64,000 nucleotides of DNA from Mytilisepta virgata (GCA_028015205.1 CM051508.1:16076001-16140000), one strand, 5' to 3'. Positions 48,001-56,839 are shown, counted from the first letter of the stretch. Notes: generated by a model not told the origin, from the sequence alone. Numbers and translations are program-made.

Positions 48001-51000
48001 TCCATATACTATATGGCCATTTTTTATTCGTATCAATTATATGAAATGAAAAAAAAAATTGAAAATGTTTAGATATGAATTACAATTTATTCGTGATTGA
48101 TTGTCATTTGCTTAACGTCAAGTGTCAGATATTTCATGCTTCCTCAGGACAAGAATCAGTTCAAAAAATTATCAAATACAATTCAAAAGGGATAGGGAGG
48201 GACAAAAAAAAAACGGAACAAATTTTCACTGCCATTATTTTGCCTTCTGTAGCGGCCATCATACTAATCTTCTTCAAAAACTACAGACGAGGCTTTTAGC
48301 GTGCAGGAATTGTGGCATTCCACAATATGACTAACAGTTACCCACTATTGTCCCCGGTCAGGCTTTCCGTGTTATGACCTGAACGAAATGGTCTGCTCTA
48401 TCCGTCACCTAGGAACGCGCTAGACAACCTTGTGGGTTGCGCTCCCTTACTCCGTCACAGGTGCTTAGAATTGTATAGTCAGATAACGCATCAGGAAGAA
48501 TTTTTTTTTTCAATTAACGTACTTTCGCTGAATTCTGATTTTATATCTGGACTGTAGGAAATGTTAAGAAAGTGAGCTGACAAAAGTCATGATACAACCA
48601 TTTATCAAATTTATATTTCATTTAAAGCTTGTTCGGATTTTTTTACGGTGAGAAATGTGGATCGATTTGTGGCCACTGCCTAAACGGAGTAACATGCAAC
48701 CATATTGATGGAACTTGTGTAAACGGTTGTGCAGAAGGTTGGAAAGGATTTACTTGCAACACAGGTATATTCACCATTTGAAATCATACTTTTTGTATTC
48801 AAGTAATTTGTTACAATTCTATGTCAGATTGTTTATTAATTTTAGGTAAATAGTTATAATGATATTTTTGAAAACAAACAAAAATGACGAAAGATTATAG
48901 TATTTTAAGTACTAGCTGTACATTCGATTAATTCAATATCATACAATGTGATATATGTGAGACTATGGCCATTTGTATACTTGGAGACATATAATGTGTT
49001 GAAAAAATATATCACGTGTAATACTTGTTTCTTATTTACTCATCAGACATTTCATTTGCATATAAAAAGCATTCGCTGTAGGAAAGAAAGAGCGGTGGTT
49101 TGTTGTTGCGTTATGTCCTTTCCTGTAATGTGAGTTATTTAACCCATTCTTAGTGGAATTATTATTAACTTGTTATATTTAAAAGACGTCTATCTACATC
49201 TCACTTATCTTCTCTTTTATTGCTCTACAAATTGAGTGGGTATTGTTGATTTTGTTAACGATATGAAATAATGATAAAGCAAAATTTGCCTCGATTTGGC
49301 AATCTTCCTTTCTAATATTGTCAGCACCACTTGAACGTTATCTCTTGTTAATCACCTTTTCCTGTGTCTTTTTTCCGCCAACAAAAAAAAAAAAAAAAAA
49401 AAACATTTTGTAGATAACTAATTAAAGAGTCTTTAATTTGTGCAATTCCCTATATCTTTAGCCCGCCAACAGATACATAACTAAGCAGTCTTTAATTTAT
49501 GCTGATTTGGATTTAATGAACTCAAGCTATTGAAATGTCGAAATATACATACACAAATAGTTTTTTCGTAGTATGCACGCCAGGAACGTACGGGTCCAAC
49601 TGTAACATGACATGCAATGTCAACTGTTACAGCAATACAAGTCACTTGTGTCATCGTGTGAATGGAATTTGTACTACTGGTTGTCAGTCTGGTTGGCAAG
49701 GTTCCCATTGTGACAGAGGTGAGATCGTTAAGTGATGTCTTGCTATGTATAACACAATGTTCCATATTTTTATTTTCCAATATATCTGTATTGTAATTGT
49801 TTGTATTTCGGTGCGAGTCTGCTTCTTCAATATAAATATTGTTAATTAGATATCTATATGTTATCAGCATACTATTATTCCAATTAAATTACACTATCTA
49901 CTTATTTTTTATACCCGAAAGCGTAATGCACAATATATAACATATTTATTTAAAAATAGTAAATCTTTTTTAATTATTGAGTATTTAAAAAGTTATTTCT
50001 TATAACTATGTATTTGTTTAATTGCTTACGGCATTCTATTGTATAACTTATTACGTACATGAAGTCTGTGACGATCATTATTATGGAGCCAACTGTGCGT
50101 TAGGATGTGGTAAATGCTTAAATAGACGAACGTGCAACCATATCAATGGAACGTGTTCAAATGGATGTGAAACAGGTTGGGAAGGAGATAAATGTTATTC
50201 AGGTATGATTTATAATGAAGCATGCTTTCTACGACGCTAAATGGTCCAATATAGGCATGTTCATCCCGATTGAGTCTCACATCAAATAACTAGTCCATGT
50301 AAAGACATAAATACGGACAGCTAAAGATTTTCTAAATACAAGGTGACTGTGTTTTGGTCCTTAAAATCGAGACGTTAAACAGTGAAGTTCATCTGAAAAC
50401 AAGAAAGCGGGATAAATTGTGATTGGACAGTTCCAGGAAAACATGTTTTTCAGCGTGAAACAGTGTAATCATTTCCCCTATATGATGATATTTTATCATC
50501 TCCATATATATCTGTGATATGCATTTATGGTTCGCACTATAAACATTAATTTAAACGTTGAAAACCAGACTTATTTTCTTTTTGTAAATTATTAGTTTTG
50601 TTCGCATATACTGAGTTACAGTTTTGCCATCTGTTAACCCTATCTGCGTGTTGTCAAACCTGTCGTATACATGTACACGTTTAATAACCCAGCATCGATA
50701 TTAAACCCCCTCCCCACCCCCAAAATATTGCACGAAATATTACGATATGATGTTTATGAACGGTTATTTCAGCTGTGTCTGATTGAAAGATAATTTTATC
50801 AAGATTAATACAAGATTTAACATCATAGATACTTCCAGTAGGAATCGGTATCACATTTTACGGGGGAATCGGTGGCCGAGTGGTCTAGGTAATTCTTCAT
50901 GGCTACTTATGATCACTAGCCTTCGAATCTCAGCTGTTGTGGGTTGTGTTCGACTGCGATCTTAATTGATCAGGATTTTCCATTTTCATACCGAAAGTCA

Positions 51001-54000
51001 GTGGTTCTCTCCGGGTACCGCGGCTTCCTCCACAAATAAAAATTGGCCGCCGCCAAATGTGCTGAAAACGTCGTCAAACCCCAACTAAAGACACAAACAA
51101 TAAAATTTTACGTAATAAGTTTTTTTATATATATAAGTGGCCAATGACCTTAACTAACTAGTGTGTGAAAACTCTGATCCTTATTCTGTAGAAATGAATT
51201 ATTAATGTGGAATAAATATTGTACCAATCAACATTCTTTTTCATAGAATGCACCCCAGGAACATTTGGGTTAGGATGTAATTATACCTGTAGTAAAACTT
51301 GTTACGGCAACACAAACGATTTATGCCATCCGGAAACTGGTAACTGTAACAACGGTTGTCTGCCTGGTTGGCAAGGTGACCATTGCAGTAGAGGTAAGGT
51401 TCTTTTTCCGGTGCACCCTCATGATCGAAATGCTTTGAACGTTGGTATCTGAAGTTTATTTAATCAAATGACAAATGTACCTATTCTTTTTGACAGGAAT
51501 CGCTAGCTATTAATGTAAAGGTCTTATTCTGCCTTGAAGGAGGACTGCTGAAAATATTTTGCCGCAATAACAATTTTACTGTCATTACTTCATACCAATT
51601 TGTTTAATTGACAAAAGACAATGTAACGAGACATTCAACTCGTCAACATTTTAAGACAATTCAGTATTTTATTAGTGCATACAAAATTTATTAATTTTGA
51701 CAATATCTCTTATTTCCTAATTAGATTTATCTGCTATTAATATACACTTGATCTATTTAGTTTGTTTTAAAATAATATGTGAATTGTTGTTTGTTTTAAC
51801 AACTGACGATTGTTTGCTTTTTTTATATAAATTATTTTAAATTTTATACATTTGTGTTTTGCTAATCCTTCGATTATAGCATGTGACGACTTTTTCTATG
51901 GGGAAAGCTGTAGTGTGCCATGCGGACGATGCTTCAATGGAGACAAATGCAATCATCATAATGGAGTATGCGTGAATGGATGTGAAGCAGGGGTGCAAGG
52001 AAATTTATGTGATAAATGTACGAACAAAATGAACCAATTGTATGATACATCTATATATTTTCTTCTATACACAAAACATACCATAGACAATGACAATGTA
52101 GTTTTCATCTACCTGAATGTTTAGGGATAACATTCTTTGATACCCCTTTTGATGCACACCATTTGTACATTTATTTTATTTATGCCTCTTTTTGCGCTCA
52201 AGGCAAAATGTTGAAAACCAAAACAACGATCCAACAAGCTGAAGAGCAAATTAATAAAGAATGACAAAATGACGAAAAGGGGTGAAGCAAAAATCATCCG
52301 AAGCAGAGCTACATTATACATGTATGTACGAATGAGATACTCCTCAGCTTCAACAATTTAAAAATTATGTAACAGCGAATTTTAAGTATCAAATTCTGGC
52401 TAGAATCAAAATACTTGCAGCTGAGCTGGGAATACCCTCGGTATAAAGTAGAACCCACCGAAGGACAGAGCTATGTAACTTTTATGACAGTAAACTTTGG
52501 ATGGATTGCGATAAGGAAGGTTAGCGACCCCCCCGCCCCCCAAATTTATTACAAACAATAGATTTCCACTAAACATTTAGTATTACATACCATCGAAAAG
52601 CTAGATCATTCTAATTGATATAAAATATGGAAGTTTATCATTTTGTTGTAGAAGCAATCGGAGATAACCTGGGATAAATGACCCCTTTCAGTGACTGAAT
52701 ACATTAAGCCTATGGGGAAAATACGTACATAGGTCATGAAAATAAAATAATGCACTATCCCTTGCAGGCAGAATCAGCTTGATATTGTTATCTTAAATAT
52801 TGTATACCGTAGGCATTGTAAATAAAAAAACATCAACCTGGTCCCGCGTGCAACGCATATAGCAAACTTTAAAAAGCGAAATTTTCCCGGCCACAAATTG
52901 GTGAAATTTAATCAATAAGATTTATGAACTGCATAGTATATATTCAGATACGGATAAAATGTATGGATAAATCACCAATCTCTTAATGTCTGCCGTAGAC
53001 CTTTGAATTTGCTTTATGCCTTACAAGAGCGATCTCCTTCAGGTCAGGTCTGAATGATTGTATATATGATATACAAGTTTTATGCTATAGTTTTCACTTT
53101 TATATCATTCATTCTGCACGCGGTTGGTTATTGGTTTTATAGGATATTTTTTGTAGAAAATAGAAAATAAATAAAAGGAATTAGATACAAAACGTTTTAC
53201 AACGCCACGTACATTTAATTATACATCCTAATGATATAACAAAATTCAACAACAATTGTCCAAACTGTTTTGACAGTGCTTTTGACTTTGCTTTGTACAT
53301 ATGGTATTATGCTTAGTTTCTCATGTATGTTTTCTGTGTGCATCTTACATCATAATAACCAGTTTTCGTAAGTCATTGTACAATTTACGGGTGTTCTATC
53401 ACGGCGACTTTGCTAAATTCTTTATAACTTTAGAATGGAGAATGGAAACGGGGTATTCATGTGTAACGGTATTCAGGTTGAATTTTTATTCAAGGATTCT
53501 TCTGATTTTCACCTGTTGGTTGACACTGGTTGACATGCAGTAACTCTTCCATCACCCATCTTACCTTGAAGCACAAATATATTCTTCAAATTGCTGTTTT
53601 TGTTATCTCCTTTTTTTATAGCAGTATGAACACCTTTGTCGATCGTTTTATAAGTTGATAGTGTAAAAAATAATTTGACATGTTATTTGCAATCCAAAAA
53701 CAGCCGCTGAATAACAACATTAAGTTTCGTTCATAAATGTAGAAATCACAAGGGCGTATCTTAATGAATAAATAAATAAGTAATAATAATTAAACGAACA
53801 TGTGAGGAAACAAATACCTGGAAAAAAGGAACTCACAAAATAAACACCCAGCGATCATACCATGGTCTTCAATAGTCGAAAACCGCACCATGCTACAATC
53901 CCTAGATTATCGAAGAGTAATACATGTATTGTCGACCCAGTAATCATCTTAGGCAGCCAATGTTAAAAGTAAAATAATCCAATGAAATTATATTTGCATA

Positions 54001-56737
54001 ATCAGCAAAAATAAGTGCCCTTAAAATGATGCTACAAAGCAAAAAGGATAATAAGAATTAAAATCAATACATGACATGCAATCCTAAAACCTCGGAGAGA
54101 AATAACAAGTTTTAACTTCAATTGCGATTTTTGAATAATTTGTGTTTAAAACAATTATGCAATTTATCCGTTTTATATATGTTTCCTTTAGTGTGTGATC
54201 CTGGAAAGTATGGACAAGGATGTAACCAAAGTTGTAATGAAAACTGTAACGGTACACGCAATACATGTGATCCTATCACAGGAGAATGCAAGAACGGATG
54301 TGCACCTGGATGGAAAGGGGGAAAGTGTGATACTGGTAATAATAAGGAAATGTTCGTCTGTAAAAGAAATATAATATCTCTGGTTGTTTTGAGAATTCTA
54401 AGGTTCTTCAAAATAGAGCGATAAGGTTTTTTTTTTATCAATTCCTGGGATAAAGCATGACACCCTATGAGAATGTATTGGTGGGGGGACATATTGACTT
54501 TAAGAAAAGGTCACAAAAAAGTTTCCAAGGTTTAACATGACATTAAGTATTTGTTTATTTTCTAGATGCAGACACTGTTGAATCCAATATACAACCGCAC
54601 GAAATGGATCATTCGAACAATTTTATGATAGGTGAGTTATAATGTTACATGTGTTTTCCCGATAATACCTTTGAACCCCTTAGTAACTGCATAAATCATT
54701 TCAACCTTTTGTAGTTAAAAACTTTATATGTCAATATAAGTCTAAGCTAAAATAAACAGAATTATTTAAGCCTGCCGTAAGCTAAACAATAATATAGAAA
54801 GGTTCCTGAAGTCTGTAGGCCATAACACAATAAAACTGAAAGCTATTCAATGAATGAAAATAATGCAATACTAGCACAAACAACCATGATTGTTGCAACA
54901 GTTCCTAGACAGGTCACATATATATATTAGTATCTGTTGCACAGAAGTCGGATCTTTTATGCAACTAGATTACACATGAATATAGCTTGATCACATCTAC
55001 TTTCGCCTCTCGTACCTACCCAAAGCTGTAAGACGAAAACGGTGGCTATTTGTGCTGGTTTCAAACATTAAAAAAATCAAAGATCATTGCAAAAACATTT
55101 CCGATTAGAGAGATCTGCGTTATGCTCGAACACGCACATATTCACAAAGCAAAGCGTTTGGATATGTTGGTCCAACTTCAATAAATGTTGAAATAACGTA
55201 AGAACCAGTATCTTATATCCGTATATATATCTTATATATTTTTTCATTTTTTTATTTGGTAAACAGAGGCAATTGTTGGATGGGTCTTTGTTGGAATCTT
55301 TATTTTATTCTTCATTACTATTCTGATACTGTACAAACTGAGGTAAGATTATTAAAACAATATATACTTCAAGTAACATCTTTTGTTCTTAAGCGGTAAT
55401 CTTATCAAGTGCAAATTGGTCATAACTGTACTGGACAGGACATTATTGACTGCAAGGCAATGTCAAATAACTCATGTAAGTTGATTTGATTTTTATCTTA
55501 ATTTCGTGTACAAAATTATAGCAAGGTAGAGCAAGATTCATGATTTCAGTTTTAATACATGCACGTTTGAAAGTTGATGTTACTGTTAAAAGTGTCTTTG
55601 GCGAAGAGTGTCTGTTTTAAGTCGTAATTATAGTTACTGCATATATTCACTAACTGCGTATGAGAGGAGTAGTAAGTTTATTTACGCCCAGATACCAACT
55701 GTTAGCAAGAAATGTAGTTTAGAGTCAAAAGCTGGTATGAAGTTCACAATAAACGTATTATTCTCCAAATATGCAGCTATTAATATTTTATTTTATCAAC
55801 TGAAAATGTACTGATGTTTTTTTTTCATTTTTCACTGACTGACCTGTAATATATCTTATTAATCCTCACCAGAAATTGAAGTAAAGTGTTCCCGTCGGCG
55901 GCCATTGTCGTCTGAAAAATCAATATGTTCGATGTTAAAGTATTTTTACTTAAGGTTGAATATAAAATGACTCACTCAACAGAAGTTCCGCCGAAAATGC
56001 GTGATCTTTAGACTAGATTAAATAGTCATGAAACTATTACGAGGCTGCATTCTTCAATGAAAGGAGTTTCAGGAGAAGGCAAAATTTACTGTCAACAATG
56101 TCATCAAACTAACTTAAGATTATTGACAAAAAATAATGTGTGTACGATACAGTAAGCTACCTCGACCTCACGCAGCACAGAGCATTATGATTCAGTTGAG
56201 TTTTGAGGTCATCAAATGAACCAATAAAGGGAGATAGCAGGAGCGTCGACCGAATAAACATTTCCTGCTATGCTAGCATCAGCCGTCATGCGATTTTCAT
56301 CCGTAGAATGTCCAATCAAGGGAAACGTCGTATCAATGATATCAAAGATTACGAGATACAATCAAAGATTACAAAATAACACATTCATCTAATCATTATT
56401 TCTTTTATAAAGAATATACATACTATTGTATAATGAATATAGGTTTCACAATAAGTCAGAATTCGATATCGGTACATATAAACCCAAAATAAATTTGGAT
56501 TTGTAATGAACAAGCCTTTGGTTAATCACTATGAAAATGGTTTCTACTATCGTTTAAAAAGGGAAATCACAATATAAACCAATTATCTATTAAAATGTAT
56601 ACATATGATCCGTAATTTTAGTTTTGTAATTTTTTGTTGACAGAAAAAGTTACCAAACCAAAGCCAGCAGACAGGTTTACGATGATGTCAACATGGACAG
56701 ACGTGATGAAACCAATACGTATAGTTCTATGAACTAA
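25042..56737 (+). CDS. Gene B: lectin-EGF-transmembrane receptor, full length
   Basis: Complete tandem paralogue of gene A on the same strand. Exons: 25042-25105, 27176-27388, 30327-30572, 43886-44023, 48628-48764, 49572-49718, 50065-50202, 51247-51393, 51880-52017, 54192-54335, 54566-54631, 55267-55342 and 56644-56737. Order of parts: signal peptide, FTP lectin domain, seven 8-cysteine EGF modules, linker, membrane helix, tyrosine-containing tail. The expected product is about 580 residues. EGF lengths alternate 46 and 48-49 residues from module 2 on. Exon 48628-48764 is 137 rather than 138 bases, which shifts the frame; skipping it would restore it because both borders are phase 1. Likely a surface recognition or engulfment receptor, by analogy with Draper/MEGF10. 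The gene spans 31.7 kb because two large mobile elements sit in its introns. Poly(A) signal AATAAA is at 56831-56836. Confidence 0.85.
25106..27175 (+). other. Gene B intron 1
   Basis: Starts with a GTGAG donor running into a short (TA)n. The stretch 26,150-26,400 has two loosely similar blocks around TAGAATNNTGATTTT. Otherwise nothing recognised. Confidence 0.45.
27176..27388 (+). CDS. Gene B exon 2: first half of FTP lectin domain
   Basis: 213 bases, phase 1-1, acceptor TTTTCAG and donor GTAAGA. Starts [17 protein letters not shown], then [11 protein letters not shown], a cysteine-containing loop, and [20 protein letters not shown]. This is the classic N-terminal half of the fucolectin/tachylectin-4/pentraxin-1 fold (NLA..., AVDG..., WRVDLG...). 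F5/8C-type lectin domains of this group bind fucose or similar sugars; whether the binding His and Arg residues are kept cannot be settled by eye. Confidence 0.9.
27715..28340 (+). mobile_element. Second, shorter reverse-transcriptase relic
   Basis: Matches the 3' part of the relic at 20,875-21,930 with a large internal deletion: ATTGAATCGGAAAGAAGAAA, TTTAATTTAAGTTTCCGCTA and GTTTTACGGTCGTTTTCACG. It also shares ACGAATTAATTGTCCGATGT, the CTTCTGGAATTA block and the ACATGTATCCTTTTG tail. Many stops; no coding function. Confidence 0.65.
28341..30326 (+). other. Gene B intron 2, remainder
   Basis: AT-rich intron with no recognised exon or repeat. Open frames at 28463-28913 on both strands overlap each other and show no domain. 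Confidence 0.45.
30327..30572 (+). CDS. Gene B exon 3: second half of FTP lectin domain
   Basis: 246 bases, phase 1-1, acceptor TTTTAG and donor GTATAT. From [19 protein letters not shown] to [11 protein letters not shown]. Same length and most residues shared with gene A exon 1243-1488. Together with 27176-27388 it completes one FTP domain of about 150 residues. Confidence 0.9.
30879..32358 (+). repeat. Left terminal inverted repeat of the CACTA-type element
   Basis: Near-identical at its outer 400 bases to the reverse complement of 43,030-43,436, diverging inward. Three 20-base units of AGTTAAGCCAACACCGATAG type at 30,982-31,042. From about 31,200 inward there are three or four tandem units, each with CCTGTTCG-AAAGGTGAA, a TGTGTATTCAC-AGTTTAAT segment and ATTGGTAATTACCTGG. 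The inner end matches the right repeat at GGACCGCGTACGATTC. Confidence 0.85.
32410..33660. other. CACTA-element core, left part, with (TA)n
   Basis: Contains CA/TA microsatellite 32,920-33,003. On the minus strand at 33,245-33,500 two overlapping frames, apparently separated by a frameshift, read [20 protein letters not shown] and then [20 protein letters not shown]; no family recognised. Confidence 0.4.
34065..34485. repeat. Tandem repeat, about 170-bp unit, 2.6 copies
   Basis: Units share TGCATTAAGGTTAATGCA (an 18-base near-palindrome), AAGTTTCATCAAAT, GCGGTTATGGAGTAGTTGAG, a TTTTGACCCC poly-C tract and TTTTTACA. Inside the CACTA-type element. Non-coding. Confidence 0.8.
35661..36010. mobile_element. 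MITE, 350 bp, with 45-base inverted repeats and poly-C tracts
   Basis: Left end AGGGACGAGATCAAAAGTTC continues for about 45 bases and is repeated inverted at the right end, GAACTTTTGATCTCGTCCCT. Both sides are flanked by ATATT (35656-35660 and 36011-36015), a 5-base target duplication. Two poly-C tracts of about 18 bases lie just inside both inverted repeats in the same orientation. It is nested inside the CACTA-type element, so it inserted later. No coding capacity. Confidence 0.88.
36388..36447 (+). repeat. GGGC-repeat tract, G-quadruplex-prone
   Basis: About 60 bases of (CGGG)n with a few A and C interruptions, extremely GC-rich in an AT-rich setting. Runs of GGG separated by single bases fit a G-quadruplex pattern on the plus strand. 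It directly precedes the 161-bp array. Confidence 0.9.
36454..38219 (+). repeat. 161-bp minisatellite, about 11 copies
   Basis: Units begin GGTGTCCGTGTGATAACTTA and include CTGTTCAACCAAAGCTTTTC, TTACTGATGACAAAATGGAG and ATATTGACGATTTTCACTTT. The period is exactly 161 bases, except one 153-base unit starting at 36,937 that lacks eight bases, and a last unit with a partial inner duplication. Units are more than 95% alike, so amplification is recent. The repeated open frames of 76 residues across it are a by-product: they span 1.4 units and no splice or start context is kept. Confidence 0.95.
38605..38780 (+). repeat. Short tandem repeat CCAAATTGCCGATT
   Basis: About ten degenerate units of 13-16 bases: CCAAATTGCCGAATT, CCAGATTGCCGCGT, CCATTTAGCCGACA and so on. 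Embedded in the CACTA-type element core. Confidence 0.85.
38975..39139 (+). CDS. Possible short exon or peptide, unrecognised
   Basis: Open frame of 54 residues starting [17 protein letters not shown] and ending KRRLLVFKD with TGA at 39137. A TTATAATTTCAG acceptor-like string ends just before it, at 38965. Composition looks protein-like (balanced charges, one Trp). It lies inside the CACTA-type element, and could be the last exon of an element gene, or chance. No family recognised. Confidence 0.3.
   Translation: MDPEIYVSFLKNTGKKQVKSCPQKPDASWLDLSEIVRKVSASEYGKRRLLVFKD
39916..40326. repeat. Direct repeat pair of about 180 bp
   Basis: Two copies, about 39,916-40,096 and 40,145-40,326. Each has ACAGAAAGTTAGTTGTCT, GTAGTTCCTGAGATAAAACT, GGATTAATGCCAAAATGTAG and CTGACAGGGGATTCTTTATT. 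About 95% alike. Non-coding. Confidence 0.85.
40330..41440. other. CACTA-element core, nothing recognised
   Basis: AT-rich. Overlapping open frames on both strands near 40,994-41,300 are mirror frames of one another and lack domain features. Confidence 0.4.
41450..42130. repeat. Degenerate tandem repeat with CATGTCGCGCCGTA motif
   Basis: Three to four units of about 160-170 bases, each with CATGTCGCGCCGTATCTCAA or a variant, TTATGATTATTGCTTAAAAC and GATCTGTATACTTTTTGGTG. Preceded by GTCTGTCCGTCTGTCCGTCG and ended by a conserved-looking CCTCACTAAATAAAGGAGG. Resembles bivalve dispersed repeats. Confidence 0.7.
42380..43436 (-). repeat. Right terminal inverted repeat of the CACTA-type element
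   Basis: Reverse complement of the left repeat, with two or three internal units rather than three or four and two to three 20-base iterations (ACTCTATCGGTGTTGGCTTA as read on this strand). Ends CTAGTG at 43436, followed by GTG. Confidence 0.85.
43886..44023 (+). CDS. Gene B EGF exon 1
   Basis: 138 bases, phase 1-1, acceptor TTATAG and donor GTGAGG. Starts [16 protein letters not shown], ends [10 protein letters not shown], eight cysteines. The intron just after it still aligns with gene A (ACTACCAA...CATATTAT). Confidence 0.88.
44428..47797. mobile_element. 3.4-kb inverted-repeat element with internal tandem array
   Basis: Left end reads GGAGATACAGTACGG and the right end CCGTACTGTACTCC, an imperfect inverted repeat that extends a few hundred bases. 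Copies of CATAATCTCT or its reverse cluster at both ends (near 44,486, 44,599, 47,678, 47,701 and 47,730). The middle holds 8-9 degenerate tandem units. No transposase is visible, so a non-autonomous foldback-like DNA transposon is the best guess. It is present in gene B intron 4 and absent from the matching gene A intron. Target duplication not resolved. Confidence 0.7.
45000..47100 (+). repeat. Degenerate tandem array, about 250-280-bp unit
   Basis: Each unit holds, in order, AACTAAGTATCATCCT (or variant), AATGTTTGAAAAGCTAAA, GTATAACGGTAAGTCGCAGAG, an AT-rich spacer with AAATTTATGAACTA, GTTTGAAACTTGT, and ACAAAAATCACTTTTGT. Successive anchor motifs lie near 45,086, 45,319, 45,562, 45,840, 46,094, 46,371 and 46,919. 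The same unit occurs outside the element at 61,125-61,510. Confidence 0.75.
48090..48490 (+). repeat. Dispersed repeat shared with gene A intron
   Basis: Counterpart of 4,700-5,090: TGATTGATTGTCATTTGCTT at the start, AAACTACAGACGAGGC, TTGTGGGTTGCGCTCCCTTA, CACAGGTGC at the end. Same orientation and same intron (EGF exon 1 to 2). Confidence 0.75.
48628..48764 (+). CDS. Gene B EGF exon 2, with one-base deletion
   Basis: Acceptor TTTAAAG and donor GTATAT are intact, but the exon is 137 bases while every homologue of this module is 138. The loss is in a T run: seven Ts follow GA where gene A exon 18500-18637 has eight at the same place. From there the frame is wrong and meets TAA within about 12 codons. 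Beyond the run the expected cysteine pattern resumes in the +1 frame (CGHC, then HIDGTC, then GWKG). This is either a real lesion, an indel allele, or a base-calling error in a homopolymer. Because both borders are phase 1, skipping the exon would give an in-frame six-EGF receptor. Confidence 0.8.
49572..49718 (+). CDS. Gene B EGF exon 3
   Basis: 147 bases, phase 1-1, acceptor TCGTAG and donor GTGAGA. 49-residue module from [14 protein letters not shown] to [10 protein letters not shown], eight cysteines, NMT and NTS sequons. Its gene A counterpart is the ruin at 7,329-7,436. Confidence 0.88.
50065..50202 (+). CDS. Gene B EGF exon 4
   Basis: 138 bases, phase 1-1, acceptor ATGAAG and donor GTATGA. 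Begins [18 protein letters not shown] and ends GWEGDKCYS. Single copy here, duplicated in gene A. Confidence 0.88.
50872..51100 (+). repeat. tRNA-derived SINE
   Basis: A box in GGTGGCCGAGTGGTCTAGG, B-box-like text near CTTCGAATCTCAGC, body TCTCTCCGGGTACCGCGGC and TCCACAAATAAAAATTGGCC, tail GTCGTCAAACCCCAAC. Same family as the minus-strand copy at 3,895-4,135. Confidence 0.82.
51247..51393 (+). CDS. Gene B EGF exon 5
   Basis: 147 bases, phase 1-1, acceptor TCATAG and donor GTAAGG. Starts [15 protein letters not shown], ends [10 protein letters not shown]. Near-identical to gene A exon 5. Confidence 0.88.
51880..52017 (+). CDS. Gene B EGF exon 6
   Basis: 138 bases, phase 1-1, acceptor TTATAG and donor GTACGA. 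Starts [18 protein letters not shown], ends GVQGNLCDK; like gene A exon 6 it lacks the GW tryptophan. Confidence 0.86.
52018..54191 (+). other. Gene B intron, nothing recognised
   Basis: 2.2 kb against 0.36 kb in gene A. A C-rich run at about 52,528-52,541. The open frame at 53,301-53,543 has hydrophobic stretches but no family signature. Confidence 0.45.
54192..54335 (+). CDS. Gene B EGF exon 7
   Basis: 144 bases, phase 1-1, acceptor TTTAG and donor GTAATA. Starts [14 protein letters not shown], ends GWKGGKCDT. Membrane-proximal EGF module with eight cysteines. Confidence 0.88.
54566..54631 (+). CDS. Gene B linker exon
   Basis: 66 bases, phase 1-1, acceptor TTCTAG and donor GTGAGT. Acidic and polar linker from DADTVESN to SNNFMI between the EGF stalk and the membrane. 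Confidence 0.8.
54632..55266 (+). other. Gene B intron between linker and membrane exons
   Basis: AT-rich; no repeat or exon seen. Confidence 0.5.
55267..55342 (+). CDS. Gene B transmembrane exon
   Basis: 76 bases, phase 1 in and phase 2 out, acceptor AAACAG and donor GTAAGA. Reads [16 protein letters not shown], then [10 protein letters not shown]: one membrane helix and a basic anchor. Same size and end as gene A. Confidence 0.88.
55343..56643 (+). other. Gene B last intron
   Basis: 1.3 kb, nothing recognised. It does not contain the reverse-transcriptase relic found in the matching gene A intron, so that insertion is specific to gene A. Confidence 0.5.
56644..56737 (+). CDS. Gene B last exon: cytoplasmic tail
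   Basis: 94 bases, acceptor TTGACAG, stop TAA at 56735-56737. Motifs: YDDV, ten residues, YSSM, then Asn and stop. Spacing is identical to gene A. YSSM also fits the YxxM type bound by the PI3-kinase p85 SH2 domain. An additional Tyr sits near the membrane (KSYQ). Confidence 0.87.
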
Positions 56738-56830
56738 AACATAAACGCATTTATTAACATTCAGTTTTGTTAAATTATTGAAATGCAAACACGTTTGTTT
56801 ATTGTTTCTTGTATAATATTATTTCACGAT

Positions 56831-56836
56831 AATAAA
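56831..56836 (+). terminator. Poly(A) signal of gene B
   Basis: AATAAA 94 bases after the stop codon, a normal distance for a short 3' UTR. Confidence 0.6.
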
Positions 56837-56839
56837 TTA

